DNA from: an uncultured Sediminibacterium sp.
GTDB lineage: Bacteria > Bacteroidota > Bacteroidia > Chitinophagales > Chitinophagaceae
DNA length: 32,965 bases
Reading direction: 5' to 3'
NCBI GenBank assembly: GCA_937911175.1
Contig: CALDSE010000031.1
Span: 1-32,965, forward strand
The notes under the pieces are model-generated. The model did not search any database. It was not told the DNA's origin and was given only the letters and a program-made list of their open reading frames with translations. The position numbers were made by a program, and so were the translations under genes. This document shows, in pieces, positions 25,063 to 31,453 of the stretch (position 1 is its first letter; each line of letters starts with the position of its first letter).

Positions 25063-26076
25063 ATGAATAAATTAATAAAAATAGCAGCCTTATGTGCGCT
25101 AACAAGTCCCATTTTTGGTCAACAAATGACTGCTGAGTTTATTTATGAAACTGCGCCTTTTCCCTCTTGTCATGCAGCTACGATAGAAGAAACACCGCGT
25201 GGTATTATTGCTGCTTGGTTTGGAGGCACAGAAGAGCGAAATAAAGATGTAGGAATTTGGGCTAGTCGTTTAGAAAATGGAAAATGGACTGTACCAATGG
25301 AAATAGCCAATGGGGTTCAAAATGAAGCACTGCGTTATCCAACTTGGAATCCCGTTTTATTTAAAATGCCTGATGCCGATTTAATTTTATTTTATAAAGT
25401 GGGCCCTTCTCCCTCTACCTGGTGGGGAATGCTAAAACGATCGAAAGATAATGGACTAACTTGGTCAGAGGCTGAAAAGTTACCAGATGGCATATATGGA
25501 CCCATCAAAAACAAACCCGTTTTACTCAATAACGGCACTTTATTATGTCCTACCTCCTCGGAAGACAAAGGGTGGCGCGTGCATTTTGAAATGACTAAAG
25601 ATGCCGGAAAGACATGGACCCGAACGGAGGCAATCAATGATGGTAAAGAGTTTTCAGCAATTCAACCTAGCGTGCTATTTTTAAAAGATGGCAAACTGCA
25701 ATTGCTTTGTCGTAGTAAAAATGGAGTATTGTTAGAAGCGTTCTCTAATGACCTTGGTATTAGTTGGTCCGCATTAAAGACCACTTCGCTGCCTAATCCA
25801 AATTCTGGTACCGACGCCGTTACCTTAAAAGATGGCCGACATATTCTAGTCTATAACCATGTGACAAAGAAATCTAGTGCATGGGGAGGAAGTAGATCCC
25901 CTTTAAATGTGGTTATTTCTAATGACGGTCAAAATTGGAATGAAATTGCGATTTTAGAGAACACCCCCAAAGAAGAATTTTCCTATCCTGCCGTAATTCA
26001 GACAAAAGATGGTAAAATTCATATTGTATACACTTGGAATCGTAAGAAAATAAAACATGTGGCTATTCAACTATAA
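25063..26076 (+). CDS. BNR/Asp-box sialidase-like protein (exported)
   Basis: 337 residues with a signal peptide (cleavage near IFGQ, 17-20). It has a six-bladed propeller pattern with Asp-boxes SKDNGLTW (127-134), TKDAGKTW (178-185), SNDLGISW (228-235) and a short SNDGQNW (286-292). CHAATIEETPRGIIAAWFGG and GIWASR near the start, and FSYPAVIQTKDGKIHIVYTWNR near the end, place it in the BNR_2 group rather than the classical neuraminidases. The three sialidase arginines and the Tyr/Glu pair could not be placed with certainty, so the glycosidase type is open. It is the last gene of the sulfatase operon and stops 13 bases from the convergent His-rich gene. Confidence 0.85.
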   Translation: MNKLIKIAALCALTSPIFGQQMTAEFIYETAPFPSCHAATIEETPRGIIAAWFGGTEERNKDVGIWASRLENGKWTVPMEIANGVQNEALRYPTWNPVLFKMPDADLILFYKVGPSPSTWWGMLKRSKDNGLTWSEAEKLPDGIYGPIKNKPVLLNNGTLLCPTSSEDKGWRVHFEMTKDAGKTWTRTEAINDGKEFSAIQPSVLFLKDGKLQLLCRSKNGVLLEAFSNDLGISWSALKTTSLPNPNSGTDAVTLKDGRHILVYNHVTKKSSAWGGSRSPLNVVISNDGQNWNEIAILENTPKEEFSYPAVIQTKDGKIHIVYTWNRKKIKHVAIQL

Positions 26077-26089
26077 AAGATTTGTAGGG

Positions 26090-26887
26090 CTATAAATTTT
26101 GTTCTATTAACGAATTGTTTTCTTCTAAATATTTTCTAACTAAAACCATCAACTTATTACATTTTTTTTGAGTTGGTATAATATAACTTTCATCTGTTGA
26201 CTTTCTTATAGTTCTTAGCATACCCAAAATAGATAAATAATTATCCCAATCGAACATATTTTCTTTAATAATTTTTAATTTTGCAGGAATAGCATAATTT
26301 ATAATAATTTTATTATTTAAAATTTTAAAAGTACTATCGCCTATCTTTTGAAAATATTTGTACTCAAATTTTGAAGTGGTTATTGGATCCACCATTCTAT
26401 CTATAAAGCTAAATTCTCGCTGCTCTCTCAATTTTAAACCATTTTCATCACCCGAATAACTCTGAATCATTTCCTTTAATTCTTCATCTTCAATATAATT
26501 TAAAGCACCTGAGCTTTTGATTTGGTCTAATGCCATTGTATTCATTATAGGCAATATTCTCCTAGATATGGAAGAATGAGCCGCATATACAGAAGGTATT
26601 TCATTCTTTATGATTTTCTCTTCAAATAAATTACTAATTACTTCAAAACATGAATCTTGAAAATTTCTGCTTTTAATAGTATTTACGTAGTTAACTGAAT
26701 CCTCTTTCAAATCTTTATATAAATTTTGAACACTAATAATTCCTTTATGTTTATTAATATAATGTTCTCTCATGTTTTCTGCGCCGTATCCAAGAGTAAC
26801 TGCTACAAAAATCATTAAGCCTTCAATTAGGTATTCCTTCCATGGTTTTGGATTATTAGGAACGTGCGGGTGGTGATGTACTTCCAT
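26090..26887 (-). CDS. His-rich single-TM protein, downstream paralogue
   Basis: 265 residues, function not recognised. The N-terminus MEVHHHPH is followed by WKEYLIEGLMIFVAVTLGYG (one TM, about 20-36) and AENMREHY, then about 220 residues of predicted helix with LYKDLKEDS and IKSSGALNYIEDEELKEMI. It shares the start, the AVTLGxxAENxREH block and the SSGxLxxI segment with the next gene upstream, so the two are tandem paralogues, 9 bases apart and surely co-transcribed. The long soluble part would face the periplasm if the His-rich end is cytosolic, but orientation is not certain. It is convergent with the sulfatase operon. Confidence 0.8.
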   Translation of the reverse strand: MEVHHHPHVPNNPKPWKEYLIEGLMIFVAVTLGYGAENMREHYINKHKGIISVQNLYKDLKEDSVNYVNTIKSRNFQDSCFEVISNLFEEKIIKNEIPSVYAAHSSISRRILPIMNTMALDQIKSSGALNYIEDEELKEMIQSYSGDENGLKLREQREFSFIDRMVDPITTSKFEYKYFQKIGDSTFKILNNKIIINYAIPAKLKIIKENMFDWDNYLSILGMLRTIRKSTDESYIIPTQKKCNKLMVLVRKYLEENNSLIEQNL

Positions 26888-26896
26888 ATATTATAA

Positions 26897-27658
26897 TTAA
26901 AATTCTTTTTTATTCAATTGAGAAAGAAGTCTTGTGTTTAGCTCCTTAGCTGTTTGCATTACGTATAGATAATAGCCACATCTACTCTCAATTTTATTTA
27001 CTAACAATCTAAATTCTGGATCAATAATTTTTTTTCTTAAAGCAGGAATAGATTTAAAATCTTCTACCTGCATAGAACTTGATCTTGTCTGGAAGGGTAA
27101 TTTTTCATTTGAATTAATAACAAATCCAAATCCAAAAGTTTTGCCAACAAATTCATTATAGTCATTGTCTAATAATGTATTGTTCACAACTAATTTGCCA
27201 TATAAAGATTCATAATACTCTGCAATAAGCTTTTTTGTTTCATTATTTTTAATAAAACTTAAACTACCAGAGGAAATTGTATTTTTATATGAAGCATTGT
27301 TAATAAAGAGGGCTACACTAATTGAAGTATTTAAATATGTATTAACTACTGAATCTATTAGCTTATTTTCATTCATTTCCTGATGACTAAATGCAAAAGA
27401 CAAGTCTTTCATCTTCTCAAATTTTACCAAAGTATTATTGTATTCATATATTCTTTTATTAATTTGAACTGAATCTTGTTTTAAATCATCAATCATAGCG
27501 ATCAAATTCTGATTCTTATGATTATCAATAATTTGATGTTCTCGTAAGTTCTCTGCAAAAAATCCCAGTGTAACGGCTGCAAATAACATTACAAATTCAA
27601 TAATGTATTCAGACCATTTCTTTTTATGTGTAGGGTGGTGTGGGTGATGCACTTCCAT
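26897..27658 (-). CDS. His-rich single-TM protein, upstream paralogue
   Basis: 253 residues, function not recognised. The N-terminus MEVHHPHHPTHKKKW has five histidines, then EYIIEFVMLFAAVTLGFFAEN forms the single TM (about 18-36) and LREHQ follows, exactly as in its paralogue. The soluble part is mainly helical with IDDLKQDSVQINKRIYEYNN and SSGSLSFIKNNETKKLIAEYY. It is the first gene of the pair. No -7 promoter box is seen upstream, where the tRNA terminator lies about 125 bases away. Nothing in the pair points to an enzyme. Confidence 0.8.
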   Translation of the reverse strand: MEVHHPHHPTHKKKWSEYIIEFVMLFAAVTLGFFAENLREHQIIDNHKNQNLIAMIDDLKQDSVQINKRIYEYNNTLVKFEKMKDLSFAFSHQEMNENKLIDSVVNTYLNTSISVALFINNASYKNTISSGSLSFIKNNETKKLIAEYYESLYGKLVVNNTLLDNDYNEFVGKTFGFGFVINSNEKLPFQTRSSSMQVEDFKSIPALRKKIIDPEFRLLVNKIESRCGYYLYVMQTAKELNTRLLSQLNKKEF

Positions 27659-27781
27659 ATTTAAAAATTATAGTTGAAAATAAGGTAATGTTTCCAATTT
27701 CAACCTTTAAGCACATTAAGCTTTAGTCTCCAAGTTGTGGTGCAAAATCTGGTGCAATCTTTTCAGAGATGTACCCCAAAC

Positions 27782-27816
27782 AAAAAGGGTCTATGAAAAT
27801 GACTTCATAAACCCTT
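27782..27816 (-). terminator. Terminator of tRNA(CAT)
   Basis: AAGGGT and TATGA (27785-27796, one mismatch between) pair with TCATA and ACCCTT (27805-27816). On the minus strand the stem is followed by a T run (complement of 27782-27786). It lies 22 bases past the tRNA 3' end. Confidence 0.75.
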
Positions 27817-27837
27817 CAAATACAGTTTTTTATGCTG

Positions 27838-27911
27838 TGGGCCCACCAGGGCATGATCCTGGGACCCCCTGATTATGAGTCAGGTGCTCTAACCAACTGA
27901 GCTATAGGCCC
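27838..27911 (-). tRNA. tRNA with CAT anticodon (Met elongator or Ile2)
   Basis: Read on the minus strand, a full cloverleaf is present: acceptor GGGCCTA with TGGGCCC, D stem GCTC/GAGC, anticodon stem CCTGA/TCAGG around CTCATAA, variable GGGTC, T stem CCAGG/CCTGG and discriminator A. CCA is not encoded (ACA follows). CAT can be elongator Met or, when lysidine-modified, Ile2. The acceptor stem resembles Bacteroidota tRNA-Ile as I recall it, but this is not decisive; it is not the initiator type. The T loop is ATCATGC, so positions 54 and 58 are A and T in place of the usual T and A. Confidence 0.9.
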
Positions 27912-27931
27912 GCATCTTTCGATGTAGGCGG

Positions 27932-27939
27932 CAAAAGTA
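27932..27939 (-). promoter_or_regulatory. -7 promoter box of tRNA(CAT)
   Basis: The plus-strand CAAAAGTA reads TACTTTTG on the minus strand, a perfect TAnnTTTG, 21 bases upstream of the tRNA 5' end. It is 44 bases from the -7 box of the divergent gene at 27996. Confidence 0.6.
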
Positions 27940-27983
27940 CTAATTTTTAACCTTTTTTAAAGGTATCTACCCTTTTTTTCTGC

Positions 27984-27991
27984 TATTTTTG
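27984..27991 (+). promoter_or_regulatory. -7 promoter box very close to a start codon
   Basis: TATTTTTG is a perfect TAnnTTTG box whose last base is only 5 bases before the ATG at 27996. With the usual distance from box to transcription start, the transcript would begin at or next to the ATG, so the mRNA may be leaderless. Confidence 0.6.
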
Positions 27992-27995
27992 CGCC

Positions 27996-28736
27996 ATGAA
28001 GAAAGTTATTTTATCAGCAGTTTCTATTTTATTCTTTGGCATGTTTTTAAATGCCCAAACAGCAGCCACTACAGGGAGTAAAAAATTAGACCTTACAGGC
28101 CGCCCAGCCGATCATCTTATGTTCCAATTTGGTGCCGATACTTGGACAAACACTCCCGACAGCGTTAATCTAGGGGGTGGTTTTAGCCGACATTTCAATA
28201 TGTACTTTATGTACGACAAACCTTTTTCAACAAATCCCAAATATTCTGTTGCCTTTGGTGGTGGTTTAGGTACTAGCAATATGTTCTTTGATAATCGTAC
28301 TTATGTCGATGTAAAATCTACATCTAATACTTTGCCCTTTCGTAAAATAGATGCAGCCGCAAATCATTTTTCTAAATTTAAAGTAACTACTATTTATTTT
28401 GAAGCACCCGTAGAGTTAAGATATTTTAGCGACCCTGCGCATCCGGGTAAATCTTGGAAAGCCGCTGCAGGCTTTAAGTTGGGCACTTTATTAAGGTCTT
28501 ACTCTAAAGGTAAAAATATGGTAAGCAGTGCTGGTACCTCTATTAATGGTAAGACATACATTCAAAAAGAACAAAACAAACGTTTCTTTAACTCAACCAG
28601 TATTGCTTTAACAGCAAGAGGAGGTTATGGTATATTTTCTCTAGACGTAGGCTATCAAGTAAACGGCGTTTTGCGTGATAGTTATGGTCCAGTGATGAAT
28701 AAATTTTCTGCAGGCTTCACTATTAGTGGCTTATAG
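27996..28736 (+). CDS. Exported outer-membrane beta-barrel protein
   Basis: 246 residues with a signal peptide ending at LNAQ (18-21). After a short linker the protein shows barrel-type strands: HLMFQFGADTW, FNMYFMYDKPF, YSVAFGGGLGTSNMFFD, FEAPVELRYFSD, AAAGFKLGTLLRSY, LTARGGYGIFSLDVGYQV and a final FSAGFTISGL. The FEAPVELRYF strand is frequent in Bacteroidota porin-like or PorT-like small barrels. No specific role can be given. It is a single-gene unit with a promoter box against its start and a clear terminator 20 bases past its stop. Confidence 0.82.
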   Translation: MKKVILSAVSILFFGMFLNAQTAATTGSKKLDLTGRPADHLMFQFGADTWTNTPDSVNLGGGFSRHFNMYFMYDKPFSTNPKYSVAFGGGLGTSNMFFDNRTYVDVKSTSNTLPFRKIDAAANHFSKFKVTTIYFEAPVELRYFSDPAHPGKSWKAAAGFKLGTLLRSYSKGKNMVSSAGTSINGKTYIQKEQNKRFFNSTSIALTARGGYGIFSLDVGYQVNGVLRDSYGPVMNKFSAGFTISGL

Positions 28737-28756
28737 TAATTAATATAATATTTATT

Positions 28757-28783
28757 AAACCCTCTTTTACGGAGGGTTTTTTT
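28757..28783 (+). terminator. Intrinsic terminator after the barrel protein
   Basis: AAACCCTC (28757-28764) and GAGGGTTT (28772-28779) form a perfect 8-bp stem with a 7-base loop, followed by a T run to 28783. Confidence 0.9.
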
Positions 28784-28803
28784 ATGGACCTAATGGATTA
28801 GCC

Positions 28804-28811
28804 TATCTTTG
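28804..28811 (+). promoter_or_regulatory. -7 promoter box of hflX
   Basis: TATCTTTG is a perfect TAnnTTTG, 15 bases before the hflX start codon. No clear -33 TTG at the usual distance. Confidence 0.6.
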
Positions 28812-28826
28812 TAAAAACAAGTAAAG

Positions 28827-30017
28827 TTGATAGAGAAAAAGAAAATATTTAAGAAGGAAGAGAAGTCGGTACTAGTGAGTGTCATACAGAAAGATCAAAC
28901 TGAAGCACAGGTAGATGAATACTTAGATGAATTAGCTTTTTTAGCGGAGACAGCGGGCGCTAAAACTTTAAAATCGTTCAAGCAAAGACTACCGCATCCC
29001 GACTCCAGAACTTTTGTGGGTAAGGGTAAGTTAGAAGAAATAAAACAATATGTTGCGCAGAAAGATATCGACGTAGTTATTTTTGATGATGAATTATCGG
29101 GCTCTCAAATTACCAATATTGAAAAAGAAGTAAAGTGTAGAGTCATTGATAGAAGTGATTTAATCTTAGACATATTTGCGGCGCGTGCAAGAACGGCGCA
29201 AGCTAAAGTACAAGTGGAGTTAGCGCAGTACCAATATATATTACCCCGCTTAAAAGGTATGTGGACGCACTTAGAAAGACAAGGTGCGGGTATTGGATCA
29301 AGAGGTCCGGGGGAAACTGAAATTGAAACCGACCGTCGTATTGTAAAAGATAAAATTTCTTTACTACGCAAACGCTTACTTGAAATTGATAAGCAAGCAT
29401 TCACACAAAGAAAAGAAAGAGGAGAGTTTATTCGTGTGGCGCTAGTGGGTTATACCAATGTGGGTAAGAGTACCATTATGAATTTAGTAAGCAAGAGCGA
29501 TGTGTTTGCTGAAAATAAATTGTTTGCCACCCTTGATACCACTACGCGTAAAGTAGTTTTTGAAAACACGCCTTTTTTATTAAGTGACACGGTTGGGTTT
29601 ATTAGAAAATTGCCGCATCATTTAGTAGAAAGTTTTAAAAGTACTTTAGATGAAGTAAGAGAAGCCGATGTGTTATTACATGTAGTAGATGTTTCTCATG
29701 CGCAGTATGAAGACCAAATTGGTGTGGTGAATAAAACCTTACAAGAATTAAAAGCGTTTGATAAACCTATCATTACCATTTTCAATAAAATGGATTTATA
29801 CAAAGAAAAATATTTTGATGAGTGGGTGAGTGATGAAGTCAAACAAGATTTACTCATTGAATTAAAAGATAAGTGGAACGCAATTACCAATAACCAGGCC
29901 GTTTTTATTAGCGCCATTGAAAAACAAAACATAGAAGAATTAAGAACGGTTATTTTACATAAAGTAAGAGACATGTATCAAATAAGATTCCCTTATAAAA
30001 CTGTTTATTATACCTAA
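28827..30017 (+). CDS. hflX: GTPase HflX
   Basis: 396 residues starting at a TTG; no ATG or GTG fits before the conserved region, and the promoter box lies just upstream, so TTG is the likely start. The N-terminal HflX domain has KSFKQRLPHPDSRTFVGKGK (49-68), FDDELSGSQITNIE (86-99) and RDxxLD-like RSDLILDIFAARA. The helical linker carries ERQGAGIGSRGPGETEIETD (150-169). The G domain has G1 GYTNVGKS (208-215), G3 DTVG (254-257) and G4 NKMD (320-323), with SA as G5. HflX binds 50S/70S ribosomes and helps split stalled or hibernating ones under stress. It is translationally linked to the next gene by a one-base stop/start overlap. Confidence 0.96.
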   Translation: MIEKKKIFKKEEKSVLVSVIQKDQTEAQVDEYLDELAFLAETAGAKTLKSFKQRLPHPDSRTFVGKGKLEEIKQYVAQKDIDVVIFDDELSGSQITNIEKEVKCRVIDRSDLILDIFAARARTAQAKVQVELAQYQYILPRLKGMWTHLERQGAGIGSRGPGETEIETDRRIVKDKISLLRKRLLEIDKQAFTQRKERGEFIRVALVGYTNVGKSTIMNLVSKSDVFAENKLFATLDTTTRKVVFENTPFLLSDTVGFIRKLPHHLVESFKSTLDEVREADVLLHVVDVSHAQYEDQIGVVNKTLQELKAFDKPIITIFNKMDLYKEKYFDEWVSDEVKQDLLIELKDKWNAITNNQAVFISAIEKQNIEELRTVILHKVRDMYQIRFPYKTVYYT

Positions 30018-30358
30018 TGAGTAAGTTGGACTGGAAATTCATTACCGATGCGCCATTAAGCCTAAACTGGGCTGAAAATAATATGGTAGAATTGGAGGTA
30101 GAAGGCAAGCATTTTACCCTAGCAAAATGGAAGGAAGGGTACTTAGCTTTTGCGAGTAAATGTCCGCATGCCAGTGGTCGCATGTCACAGGGCTATATTA
30201 ACCCTTTGGGCCAGGTGGTTTGTCCATTACATAGATATTGTTTTGATATGAAAAATGGCCGAAATACAAGCGGCGAGGGCTATTTCCTAAAAACCTACCC
30301 AACAGAGTTAAGAGAAGAGGGGCTTTTTATTGGTTTTCAGTCATTTTCTTTGTTTTAA
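30017..30358 (+). CDS. Rieske [2Fe-2S] ferredoxin-type protein
   Basis: 113 residues with no signal peptide. The cluster ligands are complete: CPHAS (C49, H51) and CPLHRYCFD (C69, H72), the soluble Rieske-ferredoxin arrangement rather than the bc1 type, which needs extra cysteines. The protein consists only of the Rieske domain, so it is an electron carrier or a small subunit for an oxygenase-like partner not present here. Its ATG shares one base with the hflX TAA, so the two are co-translated; the functional link to HflX is unknown. Confidence 0.92.
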   Translation: MSKLDWKFITDAPLSLNWAENNMVELEVEGKHFTLAKWKEGYLAFASKCPHASGRMSQGYINPLGQVVCPLHRYCFDMKNGRNTSGEGYFLKTYPTELREEGLFIGFQSFSLF

Positions 30359-30361
30359 TGC

Positions 30362-30391
30362 TTTGTTCTTAACTAAAATTTATTATTTTTG
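30362..30391 (+). promoter_or_regulatory. Promoter of tRNA-Asn (-33 and -7 boxes)
   Basis: TTTG (30362-30365), an 18-base spacer and TATTTTTG (30384-30391) match the Bacteroidota promoter pattern TTTG-N(about 19)-TAnnTTTG. The tRNA begins 20 bases after the -7 box. This is the clearest complete promoter in the window and supports the taxonomic call. Confidence 0.8.
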
Positions 30392-30410
30392 CCACCCTTA
30401 AAAGGAACAC

Positions 30411-30487
30411 TCCTCCTTAGCTCAGTTGGTTAGAGCACATCACTGTTAATGATGGGGTCCTCCGTTCAAGTCGGAGAGGGGGAGCCA
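30411..30487 (+). tRNA. tRNA-Asn (GTT)
   Basis: A full cloverleaf: acceptor TCCTCCT with AGGGGGA, D stem GCTC/GAGC, anticodon stem CATCA/TGATG around CTGTTAA (anticodon GTT at 30445-30447), T arm CTCCG-TTCAAGT-CGGAG, discriminator G and encoded CCA (30485-30487). Its last 9 bases are the start of an 81-bp direct repeat that recurs 686 bases downstream. Confidence 0.96.
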
Positions 30488-30559
30488 CACTGGACAAGCC
30501 ATCAGAAATGATGGCTTTTTCTTTGTCCGTCAGTGAGTTAGGGTAGTTGCATCTTTTTA
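30479..30559 (+). repeat. 81-bp direct repeat, copy 1 (tRNA-Asn 3' end plus terminator)
   Basis: It begins with GGGGAGCCA of tRNA-Asn, runs through the tRNA terminator and ends with AGTTGCATCTTTTTA. The copy at 31165-31245 differs by 4 adjacent bases only (CGTC here, TAAA there). The two copies bracket one cupin gene, as attL and attR sites would after integration at a tRNA 3' end. Confidence 0.9.
30498..30520 (+). terminator. Terminator of tRNA-Asn
   Basis: GCCATCA and TGATGGC form a perfect 7-bp stem with a GAAA loop, followed by five T. An outer GGACAA/TTGTCC pair lengthens the hairpin. Confidence 0.9.
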
Positions 30560-30607
30560 TTTTTTTTTGATTAACTTCAGTACTTAAATAATCAAACGAA
30601 TATAAAA

Positions 30608-31090
30608 ATGAAAAGAATTGCCCTCCTATCACTTTTGCTTCTACCATTTCTTGGTTTTGCACAAAACACCCAATATACGGTTACCTCTTTTTTACCTGAA
30701 GGGCCATTGGCTCCTAATACACATTATATTGGTGAGGCTTGGTTAAGTAGTGTACTTCAAGGGGATAGTGAATTGAATTATAATATTACCAAAGCAACAT
30801 TTAGAAAAAACTCCACGCTCGATTGGCACAAACACTCCACACCTCAAGTACTTATTATTTTGGAAGGTGAAGGCTATTATCAAGAAAAAGGTAAAGAACC
30901 AATTATCATAAAAAAAGGTGACGTTGTTAGATGTCCAAAAGATATTGAGCATTGGCATACAGCAAGTAAAGAAAGTTTAGTTACTTATCTAGCTTTATAT
31001 GATGGTTCAAAACCAACTATTTGGACAGATAAACTAACTCAAGCGTATTATGATGATGTCGCTCAGAAACTGAAGGGAGATAAAAAATAA
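30608..31090 (+). CDS. Exported cupin-domain protein
   Basis: 160 residues with a signal peptide ending at FAQ (17-19). The cupin core has WHKHSTPQVLIILEGEG (73-89; H74, H76 and Q80 as likely metal ligands), then KEPIIIKKGDVVRCPKDIEHWH with H115/H117 as the closing metal ligand. This is a single-domain cupin of the kind that binds one metal ion; reactions differ widely and none is implied. It is the only gene between the two copies of the 81-bp repeat. No perfect -7 box precedes it, so it may rely on a weak promoter or on read-through from the tRNA. Confidence 0.88.
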   Translation: MKRIALLSLLLLPFLGFAQNTQYTVTSFLPEGPLAPNTHYIGEAWLSSVLQGDSELNYNITKATFRKNSTLDWHKHSTPQVLIILEGEGYYQEKGKEPIIIKKGDVVRCPKDIEHWHTASKESLVTYLALYDGSKPTIWTDKLTQAYYDDVAQKLKGDKK

Positions 31091-31164
31091 AGATATTCAA
31101 CCTTTCAATTTCTTAATAGTAAAAAACTCAATGATCGCATTATAGTTGCATCTTTCGTCGAAAA

Positions 31165-31245
31165 GGGGAGCCACACTGGACAAGCCATCAGAAATGATGG
31201 CTTTTTCTTTGTCTAAAAGTGAGTTAGGGTAGTTGCATCTTTTTA
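31165..31245 (+). repeat. 81-bp direct repeat, copy 2
   Basis: This copies the last 9 bases of tRNA-Asn (GGGGAGCCA), the tRNA terminator and the sequence up to AGTTGCATCTTTTTA, at an exact offset of 686 from copy 1. The bases upstream of it do not continue the tRNA, so it is a 3' fragment and not a second gene. Confidence 0.9.
31184..31206 (+). terminator. Duplicated tRNA-Asn terminator downstream of the cupin gene
   Basis: The same GCCATCA-GAAA-TGATGGC hairpin with T run as at 30498. Here it ends the cupin transcript. The outer pair is broken (GTCT instead of GTCC). Confidence 0.85.
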
Positions 31246-31358
31246 GTTTTCAACCCAGGAGGTTTTTTTGAAATGATGCAACTTAATTTCTGTTTCTTGG
31301 TTTTTCTGTCTACTTTTTGATTTAACGGAGCAGACGTACTTCTTTTGACAATTTATGC

Positions 31359-31366
31359 TAAATTTG
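31359..31366 (+). promoter_or_regulatory. -7 promoter box upstream of the Crp-like gene
   Basis: TAAATTTG is a perfect TAnnTTTG. The only TTTG nearby (31344-31347) is 11 bases away, too close for the usual -33 box. A transcript from here would carry the palindrome arm in its leader. Confidence 0.5.
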
Positions 31367-31390
31367 AACATTTGGTTTTGTGGTGAAAAT

Positions 31391-31425
31391 CGCCACTTTT
31401 GCCAAGCCCGAAACCATTAATCGGC
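31391..31425 (+). repeat. Right arm of an imperfect cassette-bounding palindrome
   Basis: The sequence starts CGCCACTTTTGCCAAGCCCG and ends ATTAATCGGC. Its reverse complement begins GCCGATTAAT and contains CGGGCTTGGCAAAAGTGGCG, which matches the sequence at 32876-32905 (GCCGATAA, then CGGGTTTTACAAAAGCGGGG; 15 of 20 bases in the block). The arms flank the two-gene unit 31454-32883. Confidence 0.65.
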
Positions 31426-31453
31426 AACCCGAACAGACCAGACAAACAACAAG

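Larger units (their letters stand above)
31091..31453. other. 363-base intergenic region with repeats, no gene
   Basis: It holds, in order, a copy of AGTTGCATC (31144-31152), the second 81-bp repeat with its terminator, an inverted copy GATGCAACT (31275-31283), a -7 promoter box (31359-31366) and the right arm of the cassette palindrome (31391-31425). No credible ORF is seen in it. Confidence 0.7.

Noticed and set aside
27659..27837. Integrated-element junction at the 3' end of tRNA(CAT)
   Set aside because: Unlike tRNA-Asn, no second copy of this tRNA end was found in the window, and the sequence is explained by the tRNA terminator.
29105..29974. Several minus-strand ORFs inside hflX
   Set aside because: They are shadows of a highly conserved gene and have no family features.
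30417..30662. Minus-strand ORF containing VAPPLRLERRTPS
   Set aside because: It is the antisense of tRNA-Asn, a well-known false gene call.
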